Shown here one piece after another: positions 24,210 to 33,106 of a DNA stretch of 64,000 nt; the stretch's first letter is position 1; each line of letters begins with the position of its first letter. The DNA comes from JBJXGE01 sp046154185 (GTDB taxonomy: Bacteria; Planctomycetota; UBA8108; UBA1146; JAJFFE01), in NCBI GenBank assembly GCA_046154185.1, contig JBJXGE010000038.1:1-64000 (forward strand), written 5' to 3'. The position numbers and the translations under genes are program-made. The notes beneath the pieces are model-generated. The model searched no databases and had not been told where the DNA came from. It worked only from the letters and a program-made list of their open reading frames with translations.

Positions 24210-25472
24210 TTGAAACCGACACGTCCGGTCTATATCGCCGGTGGCGCGCACACGCCGTTCATCGGGAAGTTCCATCCGGATTTCATCTGGAAGGGCCACC
24301 CTGATTTTGGCAAACGCACAAACCCGAGCCTCGAGGATTATCTTCGACTCGCGACGCTCGATGCTCTGCGATCCATCGACCTTTCACCGGAACTCGTCGA
24401 GGGCGGAGTCGTTTCAAATTTCGTCGGCGAACTTTTCAATCGCCAAGGACACCTCGGCGCGATGTTGGCTGCCGCACATCCCGCGTTCGCCTATAAGGCG
24501 TTTCACCGTGTCGAGGGTGCGTGTGCGTCCGGCGCGCTCGCGCTTAAATCCGCCGTAGCGGCGATCTGCTCCGGCAGTGATATCGTGCTTGCGGTCGGCG
24601 CTGAGATGCAAACCGCCGTTTCCGCCAAGGAAGGCGCCGACTATCTCGCACGCGCCGCCCATTACGAGCGCCAACGCGCGATCGATCCCTTTACTTTTCC
24701 GTGCTTGTTTGCGCGCCGCATGAAGGCGTACTGCGAGAAGTACGATTTGTCGCCGGCCGCCGTCGCACCGATCGTCGTCAAGGCCTACACCAACGCCGCC
24801 AAGAATCCGTTTGCCCACATGCGCACGGTCGGCATGGCGCTCGAGCAAGCGGCCGCGGCTTCGGAAAAGAACCCGCTCTTCATCGAAAATCCCGAGTTTC
24901 ACGACTACCTCAAGATCTCGGATTGCTCGCAGGTTTCGGATGGCGGCTCGTGCGTCATTTTGGTTTCGGAAGTCGGCCTCGAAAAAGCGGGCATCGACAA
25001 ACGCGAGTGCGTGGAAATCGTCGCAATGGGTCACAGCACGGGACCGCTCGGAGAAGTTGCCGATCTCACAGCTTTGGATGTGACCGAAAACGCCGCCGAG
25101 CGTGCCTACGGCAGCGCAGGCTGGGATGCGACCGACATCGATGTCGCTGAAGTTCATGATTGCTTCAGCATCACCGAGGCACTCATGTACGAAGCCCTCG
25201 GTTTTTGCGAAGCCGGTGAAGGCGTCGCGTTCGGCGCCGCCGGCGAAACTTCACTGACCGGCATTGTGCCCGTCAACACGGGCGGCGGCCTCATGGCGTT
25301 CGGTCACCCGGTCGGAGCGACGGGGATCAAGCAAGCCTTCGAAGTGTTTCGCCAGATGCACGGCAAGTGCGGCGACTACCAACTCGCCAAGCGACCGCGG
25401 CGCGGCTTGACGGCGAATATGGGCGGCGACGACCGAACTTCGGTCGTGACGCTTTATCAACGGGTGAGCTAG
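24210..25472 (+). CDS. Thiolase-family protein (acetyl-CoA acetyltransferase / SCP-x-like)
   Basis: 420 residues from a TTG at 24210, picked because AAGGAGG lies 9 bp upstream and the following KPTRPVYIAGGAHTPF is the standard thiolase opening; ATG at 24162 gives a basic leader. The acyl-carrying Cys is in FHRVEGACASGALALKSA, His in the NTGGGLMAFGHPVGATG motif and EVHDCFSITEA in the C-terminal domain. The third catalytic residue, usually a Cys in CAxGG, is replaced in the TANMGGDD stretch, so this may be a non-condensing SCP-x-type thiolase. Confidence 0.8.
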   Translation: MKPTRPVYIAGGAHTPFIGKFHPDFIWKGHPDFGKRTNPSLEDYLRLATLDALRSIDLSPELVEGGVVSNFVGELFNRQGHLGAMLAAAHPAFAYKAFHRVEGACASGALALKSAVAAICSGSDIVLAVGAEMQTAVSAKEGADYLARAAHYERQRAIDPFTFPCLFARRMKAYCEKYDLSPAAVAPIVVKAYTNAAKNPFAHMRTVGMALEQAAAASEKNPLFIENPEFHDYLKISDCSQVSDGGSCVILVSEVGLEKAGIDKRECVEIVAMGHSTGPLGEVADLTALDVTENAAERAYGSAGWDATDIDVAEVHDCFSITEALMYEALGFCEAGEGVAFGAAGETSLTGIVPVNTGGGLMAFGHPVGATGIKQAFEVFRQMHGKCGDYQLAKRPRRGLTANMGGDDRTSVVTLYQRVS

Positions 25473-25556
25473 GGCCACCGCGTCGAGTCGTTGCGGTTGA
25501 TCGAATCGACCGTTAGGCCGGCGTGCCAACAGGGAACGACGCTGAGGGAAGAATCG

Positions 25557-26240
25557 ATGGAGTCCTTAAGCGTCGTCGATGCCATCCGCCGTCGCCGTTC
25601 GATCAAGCGCTTCCGACCGGAGCCGATTCCCCCGCCGTTGCTCACGACGTTGATCGAACTCACCGTGCAAGCGCCTTCGTCGTTCAATCTGCAACCGTGG
25701 CGCATCGTCGTCGTGCAGGATGCCGCGCAGCGGCAACTCTTGCGTGCCGCCGCGTTCAACCAGCCGCAGGTCACTGAGGCGCCGGTCGTGCTCGTGTTCG
25801 CGGTGTCGCTCGGCGGATGGCGGCAAGATCTCGAGAGCGTGATCGCCCAAGGGATCGAAAACGGCACGTGGTCGGAGCGCTATGGCGACTACATGCGACG
25901 TGCGGTACCCGCCTTCCAGGATCAACTCGGTCGACAACAACTGCTACGCGAATACGGCATCAAAGACGCGGTCATCGCCGCAACACACACTGCGCTCGCC
26001 GCGGAATCGCTCGGCCTCGGGAGCTGTTTCATGAATGGTTGGATCGAAGCGCAAGTGAAGGCGGCAATCGGCGCGGGCGACGATCCGGATATCGCCATCG
26101 CCGTCGTGCTGCCGATCGGTTACGCCGAGACGATTCCCGCGAATCCCGGACGCCTGCCGATGTGTTGTAATGTGTACGCCGACCGAATTGACCAACCATT
26201 CGGCGGCGCGAGCGACTCGAAAACGACGGAACCAGAGTGA
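25557..26240 (+). CDS. Nitroreductase-family FMN protein
   Basis: 227 residues. The opening VVDAIRRRRSIKRFRPEPIP and QAPSSFNLQPWRIVVVQD are the FMN-binding signature of the nitroreductase family. AAESLGLGSCFMNGW near residue 155 and VVLPIGYA near residue 200 belong to the same fold. These enzymes reduce nitro groups, quinones or flavins with NAD(P)H as a dimer. The ATG at 25557 follows AGGGAAGAATCG. It is 84 bp after the thiolase and on the same strand, so co-transcription is possible. Confidence 0.85.
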   Translation: MESLSVVDAIRRRRSIKRFRPEPIPPPLLTTLIELTVQAPSSFNLQPWRIVVVQDAAQRQLLRAAAFNQPQVTEAPVVLVFAVSLGGWRQDLESVIAQGIENGTWSERYGDYMRRAVPAFQDQLGRQQLLREYGIKDAVIAATHTALAAESLGLGSCFMNGWIEAQVKAAIGAGDDPDIAIAVVLPIGYAETIPANPGRLPMCCNVYADRIDQPFGGASDSKTTEPE

Positions 26241-26253
26241 GTTCAGCCACCGG

Positions 26254-27030
26254 ATGAATCAGCGCACTGCGGCAGCCGACGGCTTGCATTCCAACGACGG
26301 TATCTACGAACTGAAATTTGTCGTGCCGGACGACCTCGCCGAACGAGTATTGGCGTGGGCCCGCTCGCATCTCGCCGCTGATCCGCATGCGGAAGCCGCG
26401 CTCGGCGATGGGTATCGAGTGCACAGCGTTTACCTTGATACCATCGATTTCGACACGTACCACGGACGAGGGCCGCACGGTCGCATTAAATATCGATTGC
26501 GGCGTTACGGCGCGGAGACGGGCGTCTTCCTCGAACGCAAATCGAAGGCGCGAGGTCTGGTGCGGAAGCGCCGCACGCTCGTTCCGGAAACGGATCTGAG
26601 TTACATCACGGGCGGTATCACGGATCGCAATTGGAGCGGGCATTGGTATCAGCGTCGACTTCACGAGCGACGCTTGGCGCCGACGAGCCAAGTGATGTAC
26701 GAGCGCATCGCGCGCGTTGGCGAAACGCCGGAAGGGCCGATTCGGTTGACGGTCGATCGCCAACTGCGCTGTTGCCCGGCGGACGAATTCAATGTGCGCC
26801 CGTTCACCGGTGGAGTCGAGTTTCTGATCGGTCAGGCGATCGTTGAGATGAAGTTTCACGCGGCGGTGCCGGCGTTATTCAAGCGTTTGATTCAGGAGCT
26901 GACGCTGGCGCCGGAAGGCGTGTCGAAATATCGCGCCAGTATCGAAGCGTGCGGCCTGGCGACGTCCGTGGACCACGAACTCAGAGGCGCTCGCCGCGGT
27001 TGTTCCGAGAGCGGCGGGCGCAATGCCTGA
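26254..27030 (+). CDS. VTC-domain protein (polyphosphate polymerase-like)
   Basis: 258 residues. The sequence ELKFVVPDDLAERVLAWAR, YRVHSVYLDTIDFDTYHGR, KYRLRRYG and FLERKSKARGLVRKRR matches the VTC tunnel fold (PF09359), where Arg and Lys residues line the path of inorganic polyphosphate; VEMKFHAAVP near residue 205 supplies the C-terminal EMK motif. In eukaryotes the domain makes polyphosphate from ATP. It overlaps the next gene, a DUF4956 membrane protein, by 8 bp; the two families are frequent partners in bacteria. The bacterial function is inferred. Confidence 0.85.
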   Translation: MNQRTAAADGLHSNDGIYELKFVVPDDLAERVLAWARSHLAADPHAEAALGDGYRVHSVYLDTIDFDTYHGRGPHGRIKYRLRRYGAETGVFLERKSKARGLVRKRRTLVPETDLSYITGGITDRNWSGHWYQRRLHERRLAPTSQVMYERIARVGETPEGPIRLTVDRQLRCCPADEFNVRPFTGGVEFLIGQAIVEMKFHAAVPALFKRLIQELTLAPEGVSKYRASIEACGLATSVDHELRGARRGCSESGGRNA

Positions 27031-27700
27031 GTGGCTAACACCGGGACTCAGCAAGAACGGCGAAGCCGCGGATCCCGCGCAACTCGCGCTGCTCCTCGGC
27101 CTCGCGTTTTGTTTCGGCTGCGTCATTGCCGCGATCTTCCGCGCCACGCATCGCGCCGGTCCCGTGCCGCAGACCTTTCCTTCGACTTTGGTGCTACTCG
27201 CGATCCTGAGCGCGATGGTGCCGCCGGTGATCGGCGATCACGTCGCGCGCGCGTTCGGCTTAGTCGGCGCATTGTCGATCGTGCGTTTTCGGACGGTGGT
27301 CGAAGATACGCGCGACATCGTGTTCGTCATCTTTGCGGTGCTCGTTGGAATGGCGGTCGGCGCCAACCATCTGACGGTGGCAATCATCGGCACGGTCGTC
27401 ACCGGCAGCGCCGCATTCTTGGTACGACCGAAGCGATTCACTCCAGCGAATTGGGTCGAGTCGGACGCGAACCTCACGGTGCGGCTCGGTGTCGGGCGCC
27501 GACCCGACGAAGTACTCGCGCCGATGTTTGCAAAATACTTGACGCGCTTCGAGCTCCAATCCGCCGCCACCGGCCGCCAAGGCGCCGCGCTCGATTTCAC
27601 CTATCAGGTCCGACTGCGTCCCGACCTCCGCGCCACCGACTTAGTCGCCGATCTCAATCAACTCGACGGCGTCCAAAACGTCGAGCTGCGGCGCGGCTGA
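27023..27700 (+). CDS. DUF4956 membrane protein
   Basis: 225 residues with three to four membrane segments in the first half (LALLLGLAFCFGCVIAAIF, LVLLAILSAMVPPVIG, DIVFVIFAVLVGMAVGANHL, VAIIGTVVTGSAAFLV) and a soluble C-terminal domain of about 80 residues. The family signature GLVGALSIVRFRTVVEDTRD is present near residue 80. These proteins occur with VTC-domain proteins, so a role in polyphosphate handling at the membrane is likely but unproven. Confidence 0.85.
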   Translation: MPEWLTPGLSKNGEAADPAQLALLLGLAFCFGCVIAAIFRATHRAGPVPQTFPSTLVLLAILSAMVPPVIGDHVARAFGLVGALSIVRFRTVVEDTRDIVFVIFAVLVGMAVGANHLTVAIIGTVVTGSAAFLVRPKRFTPANWVESDANLTVRLGVGRRPDEVLAPMFAKYLTRFELQSAATGRQGAALDFTYQVRLRPDLRATDLVADLNQLDGVQNVELRRG

Positions 27701-27811
27701 CGACTCTCTGCTGCGCGAGCGGATCGCAGGCGCGAGAAAAGATTCCGAGACTTGCGATGCGATCAATCGTCACGTAACCGCTGAGGGCACGCATGCGGTG
27801 AGCGACCCCCT

Positions 27812-27827
27812 CGGCATGCGAGTTGCT
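27812..27827 (+). promoter_or_regulatory. Sigma54 -24/-12 promoter for the usp gene
   Basis: CGGCATGCGAGTTGCT: GG and GC are exactly 12 bp apart and followed by the TTGC box. It ends 27 bp before the usp start codon. The consensus is TGGCAC-N5-TTGC. Confidence 0.65.
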
Positions 27828-27853
27828 CCATCGCGTGCCGAAGGGAGACGCTC

Positions 27854-28780
27854 ATGCGCATCGACCGCATCTTGGTCCCGTCCGATCTCTCCGCCACAGC
27901 CGCCGAGGCGCTGCCGCCTGCTCTTGAGCTTGCCCGTCGCTATGGCGCCGCAATTCGACTCGTGCACGTGCTCGAACCGATCGCCGCGCCATTTGCGGAA
28001 ATCTATGCCTACGGCAGTACGAACGCGCCCGAGCGAGACTTCCAGGCGCGCGTCCTCGAGGCGGAAGGTGCGCTGCTGAAACTGGTCGCCGTCACGCCGA
28101 ATCCGCACGGGGTCAAGGTTGAGACGCGCGTCGTTGGTGGCCTCGTCGGATTCGAAATCGGTGAGCAAGCGAAGGAGTGCGAACTCATCGTCATGAGCAC
28201 TTTCGGCAACACCGGCCTGAATCGCTTGTTACTGGGCAGCATCGCGGAGCGGGTCGTTCGGCTCTCGAACGTGCCTGTCCTGACGATTCGTCCTGGAGCG
28301 CGGCCAGAGGCAGTCGGGCTCGGCACGGTCAAACGCGTCCTTTTTCCCGTCGATCTGACAGTGCAGTCTTTCGCCGCCGCACCGGTTGCCCGCGAACTTG
28401 CCAATCGCTTCGGGGCCGAGCTTGATCTGCTCTGTGTGGGGATAGACCCGCACGCGATACCCGTTTCGGGTTTCGTACAGGACTATTTACCGGGCGACTT
28501 TTATCAAAATGCGGAACTCCGAACGATCACGAAAATGCGCGAACTCGCGGCTCCGAACGGCATCACCCCGGGGCATGGCACGCGCTTCTTCGTGCGCTTC
28601 GGGACCGCGTACAAAGAGATCGTTGCTCACGCCACCGAAGCGCCGTGCGAACTCATCGTGATGTCGACTCACGGTCGCACGGGTGTTCCGCGCTGGGTGA
28701 TTGGCAGTGTTGCCGAACGCGTCGTGCGTCTGGCACCTTGTCCAGTGTTGACAGTGCGCGTCGAGCATGCAACCGCGTAG
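27854..28780 (+). CDS. Tandem universal stress protein (two UspA domains)
   Basis: 308 residues: two UspA modules (about residues 1-150 and 155-308). Each ends in an ATP-binding motif (STFGNTGLNRLLLGSIAERV and STHGRTGVPRWVIGSVAERV), the G-2x-G-9x-GS pattern of ATP-binding Usp proteins. Such proteins help cells survive starvation, oxygen limitation and other stress. A sigma54-type promoter lies upstream and a P-loop ATPase follows 40 bp downstream. Confidence 0.92.
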   Translation: MRIDRILVPSDLSATAAEALPPALELARRYGAAIRLVHVLEPIAAPFAEIYAYGSTNAPERDFQARVLEAEGALLKLVAVTPNPHGVKVETRVVGGLVGFEIGEQAKECELIVMSTFGNTGLNRLLLGSIAERVVRLSNVPVLTIRPGARPEAVGLGTVKRVLFPVDLTVQSFAAAPVARELANRFGAELDLLCVGIDPHAIPVSGFVQDYLPGDFYQNAELRTITKMRELAAPNGITPGHGTRFFVRFGTAYKEIVAHATEAPCELIVMSTHGRTGVPRWVIGSVAERVVRLAPCPVLTVRVEHATA

Positions 28781-28819
28781 CCGAAGTCAACCGATGCACT
28801 CTCGAGCGGAAGTCGCCAG

Positions 28820-29440
28820 ATGAGCGCGCAACCGTACCTACCGGTCGATTTTCGCCGCCCGCGCATCGTCATCACGGGTGGCCCGGGTGGTGGTAAGACG
28901 ACAATCGCCGGCGTATTGCGGCGTCAACTCGCGGACCGACTCGCGGTGGTGCCAGAGTCCGCGACAATACTCTTCAGCGGTGGCTTCCCGCGCTCCCGCG
29001 AACCACGGGTGGTGCGCGCTATTCAAAGCGCAATCTTCGCAGTGCAGCGGCAACTCGAGGAAGTGCACAGCTTGCTCGAGCCGGCGCGAGCGCAAGTGTG
29101 CGACCGCGGGACGCTCGATGGCGCTGCGTTCTGGCCAGACGGGCTCGACTCATACTTGGCAGCGATGGGCACGGATCGCGCGACCGAGTTCGCGCGCTAT
29201 CACGCGGTCATCTTTCTGCGCAGCGCGGCGCACGACGGAAAACGCAACTATGACACCGAGAACCCATGCCGAATCGAGACGCCCGCTGAAGCGTGCGCGC
29301 TCGACGATCGACTCTTCGAGATTTGGCGGCACCACCCGCGCTTCCAGGTCGTTCGCAGCGAAGCAAATTTCTATGAAAAGGTCGCCGCAGTGTTGATCGC
29401 GATCGATCGGTACTTAGATGAGACCGAGGCTGCGCGGTAA
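28820..29440 (+). CDS. P-loop NTPase (AAA_28-like)
   Basis: 206 residues. A Walker A motif GGPGGGKTTIAGVL lies at about residue 20 after a short leader. VCDRGTLDGAAFWPD near residue 93 matches the DRG motif of AAA_28-type ATP-binding proteins, and ETPAEACALDDRLFEIWRHH follows. The family is predicted to be small-molecule kinase-like or nucleotide-hydrolysing; the substrate is unknown. It lies 40 bp after the usp gene and likely shares its transcript. Confidence 0.75.
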   Translation: MSAQPYLPVDFRRPRIVITGGPGGGKTTIAGVLRRQLADRLAVVPESATILFSGGFPRSREPRVVRAIQSAIFAVQRQLEEVHSLLEPARAQVCDRGTLDGAAFWPDGLDSYLAAMGTDRATEFARYHAVIFLRSAAHDGKRNYDTENPCRIETPAEACALDDRLFEIWRHHPRFQVVRSEANFYEKVAAVLIAIDRYLDETEAAR

Positions 29441-29518
29441 TTGTCGGGGCACGGACATTTCTTGCACAAGTTCAATAGCCCTTGGGCCCGCGATGGTCGT
29501 ATTGCCGGTGCGCGGCGA

Positions 29519-29533
29519 TGGCGCGACCTTTGC
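29519..29533 (+). promoter_or_regulatory. Sigma54 -24/-12 promoter for the secreted hypothetical gene
   Basis: TGGCGCGACCTTTGC, with TGG and TTGC correctly spaced. It lies about 50 bp before the start at 29583. Confidence 0.75.
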
Positions 29534-29582
29534 GTAACGCGCTCGCCGCCCAAAAATCCTGCGGCAAGAAAGGCAAGCGAAC

Positions 29583-30143
29583 ATGAAAGCACGACAGTTA
29601 GGCAGCGGAGTGCTTGGACTCGTCTTGGTGCTCGGAGTCGGAGTTGCGGTCGCGATCGCGAGCGCACCGGAATCGCGAGGCGGCCGCGAAGGCGCCACCC
29701 TCGACCCACCGCCGATTCGGCTCGGAACGTACGAGTCGCGTGCCATCGCGGTGGCGTATGTGCATTCGCGATTCAACACGATCGTCGAGAAACTCACCGC
29801 GGAACTGAAAGCGGCGGAAGCGGCCGGTGATCAAACCCGCGCCGCGGAGATCCGGAAGCAAGGCGAGCGACGTCAACGACAACTTCACCGCCAGGGTTTT
29901 AGCAATGCACCGGTCGATGATTTGATGGTGCACATCAAGGACAAACTCCCAGCCGTGTGCGCGGCGGCCAAAGTGCAAGCGATCGTCGCCGGGGTCGGTT
30001 ACGCCGGGCCGGAAGTCGAGGTCGTCGACGTGACGGATCAACTGGTGAAGGAGTTCGCTCCCACCGAGCGCACTTTGAAGATGATCGCGGAACTTCGACG
30101 GCAGCCCGTCGTCGACTTCGACGACCTGTCGCATGATCACTAG
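29583..30143 (+). CDS. Hypothetical secreted protein with coiled-coil
   Basis: 186 residues. A signal peptide (LGSGVLGLVLVLGVGVAVAI) is followed by TYESRAIAVAYVHSRFNTI and a charged helical stretch (KLTAELKAAEAAGDQTRAAE, about residues 65-95) that could form a coiled coil. EVEVVDVTDQLVKEFAP near residue 140 suggests a globular end. It resembles Skp/OmpH-type chaperone lengths but no family motif is certain. The gene has its own sigma54 promoter between the usp genes and the oxidase cluster. Confidence 0.55.
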   Translation: MKARQLGSGVLGLVLVLGVGVAVAIASAPESRGGREGATLDPPPIRLGTYESRAIAVAYVHSRFNTIVEKLTAELKAAEAAGDQTRAAEIRKQGERRQRQLHRQGFSNAPVDDLMVHIKDKLPAVCAAAKVQAIVAGVGYAGPEVEVVDVTDQLVKEFAPTERTLKMIAELRRQPVVDFDDLSHDH

Positions 30144-30231
30144 CTGATCGCAGGCGAAGGTCGACGCTGATCTCGACCCGCATCTCTAGAGTCCACTCGC
30201 CACGATCGCAAAGCGAATTCGGAAGTGTTCG

Positions 30232-30256
30232 ACCGAAGCCCCAACGGGGCTTCGGT
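30232..30256. terminator. Perfect 11-bp hairpin, possible terminator
   Basis: ACCGAAGCCCC-AAC-GGGGCTTCGGT lies 90 bp after the secreted hypothetical gene. It lacks a T-run on either side, so it could be a weak terminator or another RNA structure. Confidence 0.5.
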
Positions 30257-30443
30257 TGAATGCGTTTCGCGCTCCGCGCACATGGTTCTCTCCATTCGCT
30301 TCGGGCATTTCGGAATCGGGCCGCGCTCGATGAATGTACCCGTGATCGTGGGGTGACGACTCGTGCGCCGGCCCGCGCTGTCCCACCCCACGCCGAACTC
30401 TGCTTCGTCGATTATTCAAATCCGAGACTGCGCACTTTGCGGT

Positions 30444-30458
30444 TGGTACGACCATTGC
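30444..30458 (+). promoter_or_regulatory. Sigma54 -24/-12 promoter for the cbb3 oxidase cluster
   Basis: TGGTACGACCATTGC: GG and GC are 12 bp apart. It lies about 146 bp before the ccoNO start. Confidence 0.6.
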
Positions 30459-30604
30459 CAATTGCGCCGGGTCGAGACGCTGCGGTGCTGAACAGCACGG
30501 CGAGCTCGATGCAATAAGCCGGCGGCCGCTGTGACTTTGAGACTCAGGTACGGCCCGCTGTCGCTGTTCGCATACTTGCGAATTCATTCCTGAAAGCGGG
30601 AGCA

Positions 30605-32872
30605 TTGCCGATGCCGCCACGGTTTGATGAGTTTCGTTACGATGACGCGATCGTCCGGAAGTTTCTCGCCGCGACGATCATCTGGGGCGTCGTGGGCATG
30701 CTGGTTGGCTTGATCGTCGCCGCGCAGCTCGCGCTGCCAAGCTTGAACCTCGGCTTGCCGTGGACCAATTTCGGTAGGCTGCGCCCGCTCCACACGAATG
30801 CCGTGATCTTTGCGTTCGCCGGCAACGCCATTTTCTGCGGCATCTATTATTCAGCGCAAAGACTGCTCAAAGCCCGCATGTGGAGCGACCTGCTCAGCAG
30901 CATCCACTTCTGGGGCTGGCAGGCGATCATCGTCGCCGCGGCCGTGACGCTGCCGCTTGGCTATACGCAGTCGAAGGAATACGCGGAGCTCGAGTGGCCG
31001 ATCGACATCGCGATCGCCGTGGTTTGGCTCGTGTTTGCCGCCAATCTGTTCGGCACGCTCGCGCGCCGCCGCGAACGTCACCTGTACGTGGCGATTTGGT
31101 TCTACATCGCGACCGTCGTCACGATCACTGTTCTGCATGTGTTCAACAATCTGGTCGTGCCAGCAGGCGTGCTTCGCAGCTACTCGATCTATGCCGGCGT
31201 CCAAGATGCGTTCATGCAGTGGTGGTATGGCCACAACGCCGTGGCCTTCTTTCTAACGACGCCGTTTCTCGGGCTCATGTACTACTTCATGCCCAAGGCC
31301 GCGGACCGGCCGGTCTTTTCGTACAAGTTGTCGATCCTGCACTTTTGGACAATCGTGTTCCTCTATATCTGGGCCGGTCCCCATCACCTGCACTACACCG
31401 CGTTGCCAAGTTGGGCGTCGACGCTCGGCATGTTGTTCTCCGTGATGCTGTGGATGCCGTCCTGGGGCGGCATGATCAACGGGCTACTGACGCTGCGCGG
31501 CGCTTGGCACAAAGTCTCGGAAGACACGGTGCTGAAGTTCTTCGTCGTCGCGATCACGTTCTATGGCATGTCGACGTTCGAGGGTCCCATGCTGTCGATC
31601 AAGACTGTCAACGTGCTGTCGCACTACACGGACTGGACGATCGCACATGTGCACGCGGGCGCACTGGGCTGGGTCGGCTTTCTGACTTTCGGCATGATCT
31701 ACTGGCTGATCCCGCGCCTCTTTCAAGCGCCGCTCTACTCAACGCGCTGGATGGACTTGCACTTCTGGATCGGCACGCTCGGCATTCTGCTGTACATCGC
31801 GCCGATCTACGTCGCGGGAATCACTCAGGGTCTGATGTGGTTTGCGTTCAACGACGACGGCACGCTGTCCTATGACTTTGTCGAAACGACACGCCGACTC
31901 AAGCTCTTCTATTGGGCGCGCGTCCTCGGTGGGTCCTTGTACTTTTTCGGAGCTTTGGCCTGCGCGTACAACGCGTTGAAGACTTGGCAGCGGCGCCCCG
32001 CTACTTACGCCGACCCAGTGATGAGCGCACCGCCGCTCGAGTCTCATTACGTCGACGCTCCGACACCGCTTTCGCCGTTACGACGCAGCGGCGCTCCTGT
32101 GCTGAAGCTCGCGTACCGGCTCGAAGCGCTTGTACTCGCGCATTGGCATCGACGCTGGGAACGACTCGCGTCGTTCTTCACGATCATGGTGCTGTTGGCT
32201 GTCGTCTCGGCATCACTGTTCGAGATCATTCCGACTTTTCTCATTAAGTCGAACGTGCCAACGATCGCCTCAGTGACGCCCTACACGCCGCTCGAGCTCG
32301 CGGGGCGCGACATCTACATTTCGAATGGTTGTTACAACTGTCACTCGCAGATGGTCCGCCCCATTTGGGCCGAGACCAATCGCTATGGCGAATACTCGAA
32401 GGCCGGCGAGTTCGTCTTCGACCATCCATTTCAGTGGGGCTCGCGCCGAATTGGCCCGGACCTCCATCGCGTCGGCGGTCGTCTGCCGAGTCTGTGGCAC
32501 GTCCGACACTTCGAGGATCCGCGCTCGACGACCCCGGACTCCATCATGCCCGCCTATCCCTGGCTGCTGACGGACGCGCTCGACTTCGCGGAACTCGAAG
32601 CCACCGTGCGTGCGCACGTCGTGTTGGGTGTTCCTTACTCACAGGACGAAGTCCAGCAGGCAGCGGCACTCGCGCGCGTTCAGGCCGTGCGCATCAGCAA
32701 GGACATCGTCGAACAAGGCGGACAGGCCGGCCTCGAGGACAAACAAGTCATCGCGCTCATCGCCTACTTGCAACGCCTCGGCACTGACTTGTTCAAGCCG
32801 ACGGTCGTCGCGGCAACGACGCCCGTGGACGCCACTCCGCCGGCAACTTCCGGCCCCAGCAAGGACCGTTAA
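30605..32872 (+). CDS. ccoNO: Fused cbb3-type cytochrome c oxidase subunits I and II (CcoN-CcoO)
   Basis: 755 residues. The first 500 are CcoN, a 12-helix haem-copper subunit, with RLRPLHTNAVIFAFAGNAIF (haem-b His), WWYGHNAVAFFLTTPFLGLM (Cu_B His) and GPHHLHYTALPSWASTLGML (the Cu_B His pair). From about residue 550 follows CcoO: one membrane helix, then YISNGCYNCHSQMVRPIWAE, a mono-haem c site with the CcoO MVRPI signature. Fusion of the two subunits is known from some lineages, including Bacteroidetes. It is the high-affinity terminal oxidase of microaerobic respiration. It is the first gene of the cluster. Confidence 0.93.
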   Translation: MPMPPRFDEFRYDDAIVRKFLAATIIWGVVGMLVGLIVAAQLALPSLNLGLPWTNFGRLRPLHTNAVIFAFAGNAIFCGIYYSAQRLLKARMWSDLLSSIHFWGWQAIIVAAAVTLPLGYTQSKEYAELEWPIDIAIAVVWLVFAANLFGTLARRRERHLYVAIWFYIATVVTITVLHVFNNLVVPAGVLRSYSIYAGVQDAFMQWWYGHNAVAFFLTTPFLGLMYYFMPKAADRPVFSYKLSILHFWTIVFLYIWAGPHHLHYTALPSWASTLGMLFSVMLWMPSWGGMINGLLTLRGAWHKVSEDTVLKFFVVAITFYGMSTFEGPMLSIKTVNVLSHYTDWTIAHVHAGALGWVGFLTFGMIYWLIPRLFQAPLYSTRWMDLHFWIGTLGILLYIAPIYVAGITQGLMWFAFNDDGTLSYDFVETTRRLKLFYWARVLGGSLYFFGALACAYNALKTWQRRPATYADPVMSAPPLESHYVDAPTPLSPLRRSGAPVLKLAYRLEALVLAHWHRRWERLASFFTIMVLLAVVSASLFEIIPTFLIKSNVPTIASVTPYTPLELAGRDIYISNGCYNCHSQMVRPIWAETNRYGEYSKAGEFVFDHPFQWGSRRIGPDLHRVGGRLPSLWHVRHFEDPRSTTPDSIMPAYPWLLTDALDFAELEATVRAHVVLGVPYSQDEVQQAAALARVQAVRISKDIVEQGGQAGLEDKQVIALIAYLQRLGTDLFKPTVVAATTPVDATPPATSGPSKDR

Positions 32873-32875
32873 CAG

Positions 32876-33106
32876 ATGCGAATCCTCTCCTCGTTCGCCG
32901 CGCTCGACGCCGCCGAATCTAAGCAGATTGCGCTCTGCATCGCGGTCGCCGTGTTCGCGCTCGTGCTTTGGTACACGTTCGATCGCCGCTCGCGCGCACG
33001 TTTCGAGCGGGCCAGACATTTGCCGCTGGATGACGCGCGGCCAGTGGGCGACTACCGCCCCATGCAGTTGACGAACAAGGAGAACACTGTTCATGGAAGT
33101 TCCTGA
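32876..33106 (+). CDS. ccoQ: cbb3 oxidase small subunit CcoQ
   Basis: 76 residues with one membrane segment (IALCIAVAVFALVLWYTF) and a soluble tail ending in PLDDARPVGDY. It starts 4 bp after ccoNO and overlaps ccoP by 14 bp. CcoQ proteins are poorly conserved and are called mainly by position and topology; it helps stabilise the oxidase. Confidence 0.75.
   Translation: MRILSSFAALDAAESKQIALCIAVAVFALVLWYTFDRRSRARFERARHLPLDDARPVGDYRPMQLTNKENTVHGSS

Larger units (their letters stand above)
30144..30604. other. Regulatory intergenic region before ccoNO
   Basis: 461 bp without a recognised gene. It holds the palindrome at 30232-30256 and the sigma54-type promoter at 30444-30458. Confidence 0.5.

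Noticed and set aside
30500..30604. A second -24/-12-like string closer to ccoNO (CTGTTCGCATACTTGC)
   Set aside because: It lacks the GG pair required at -24. The element at 30444 fits better.
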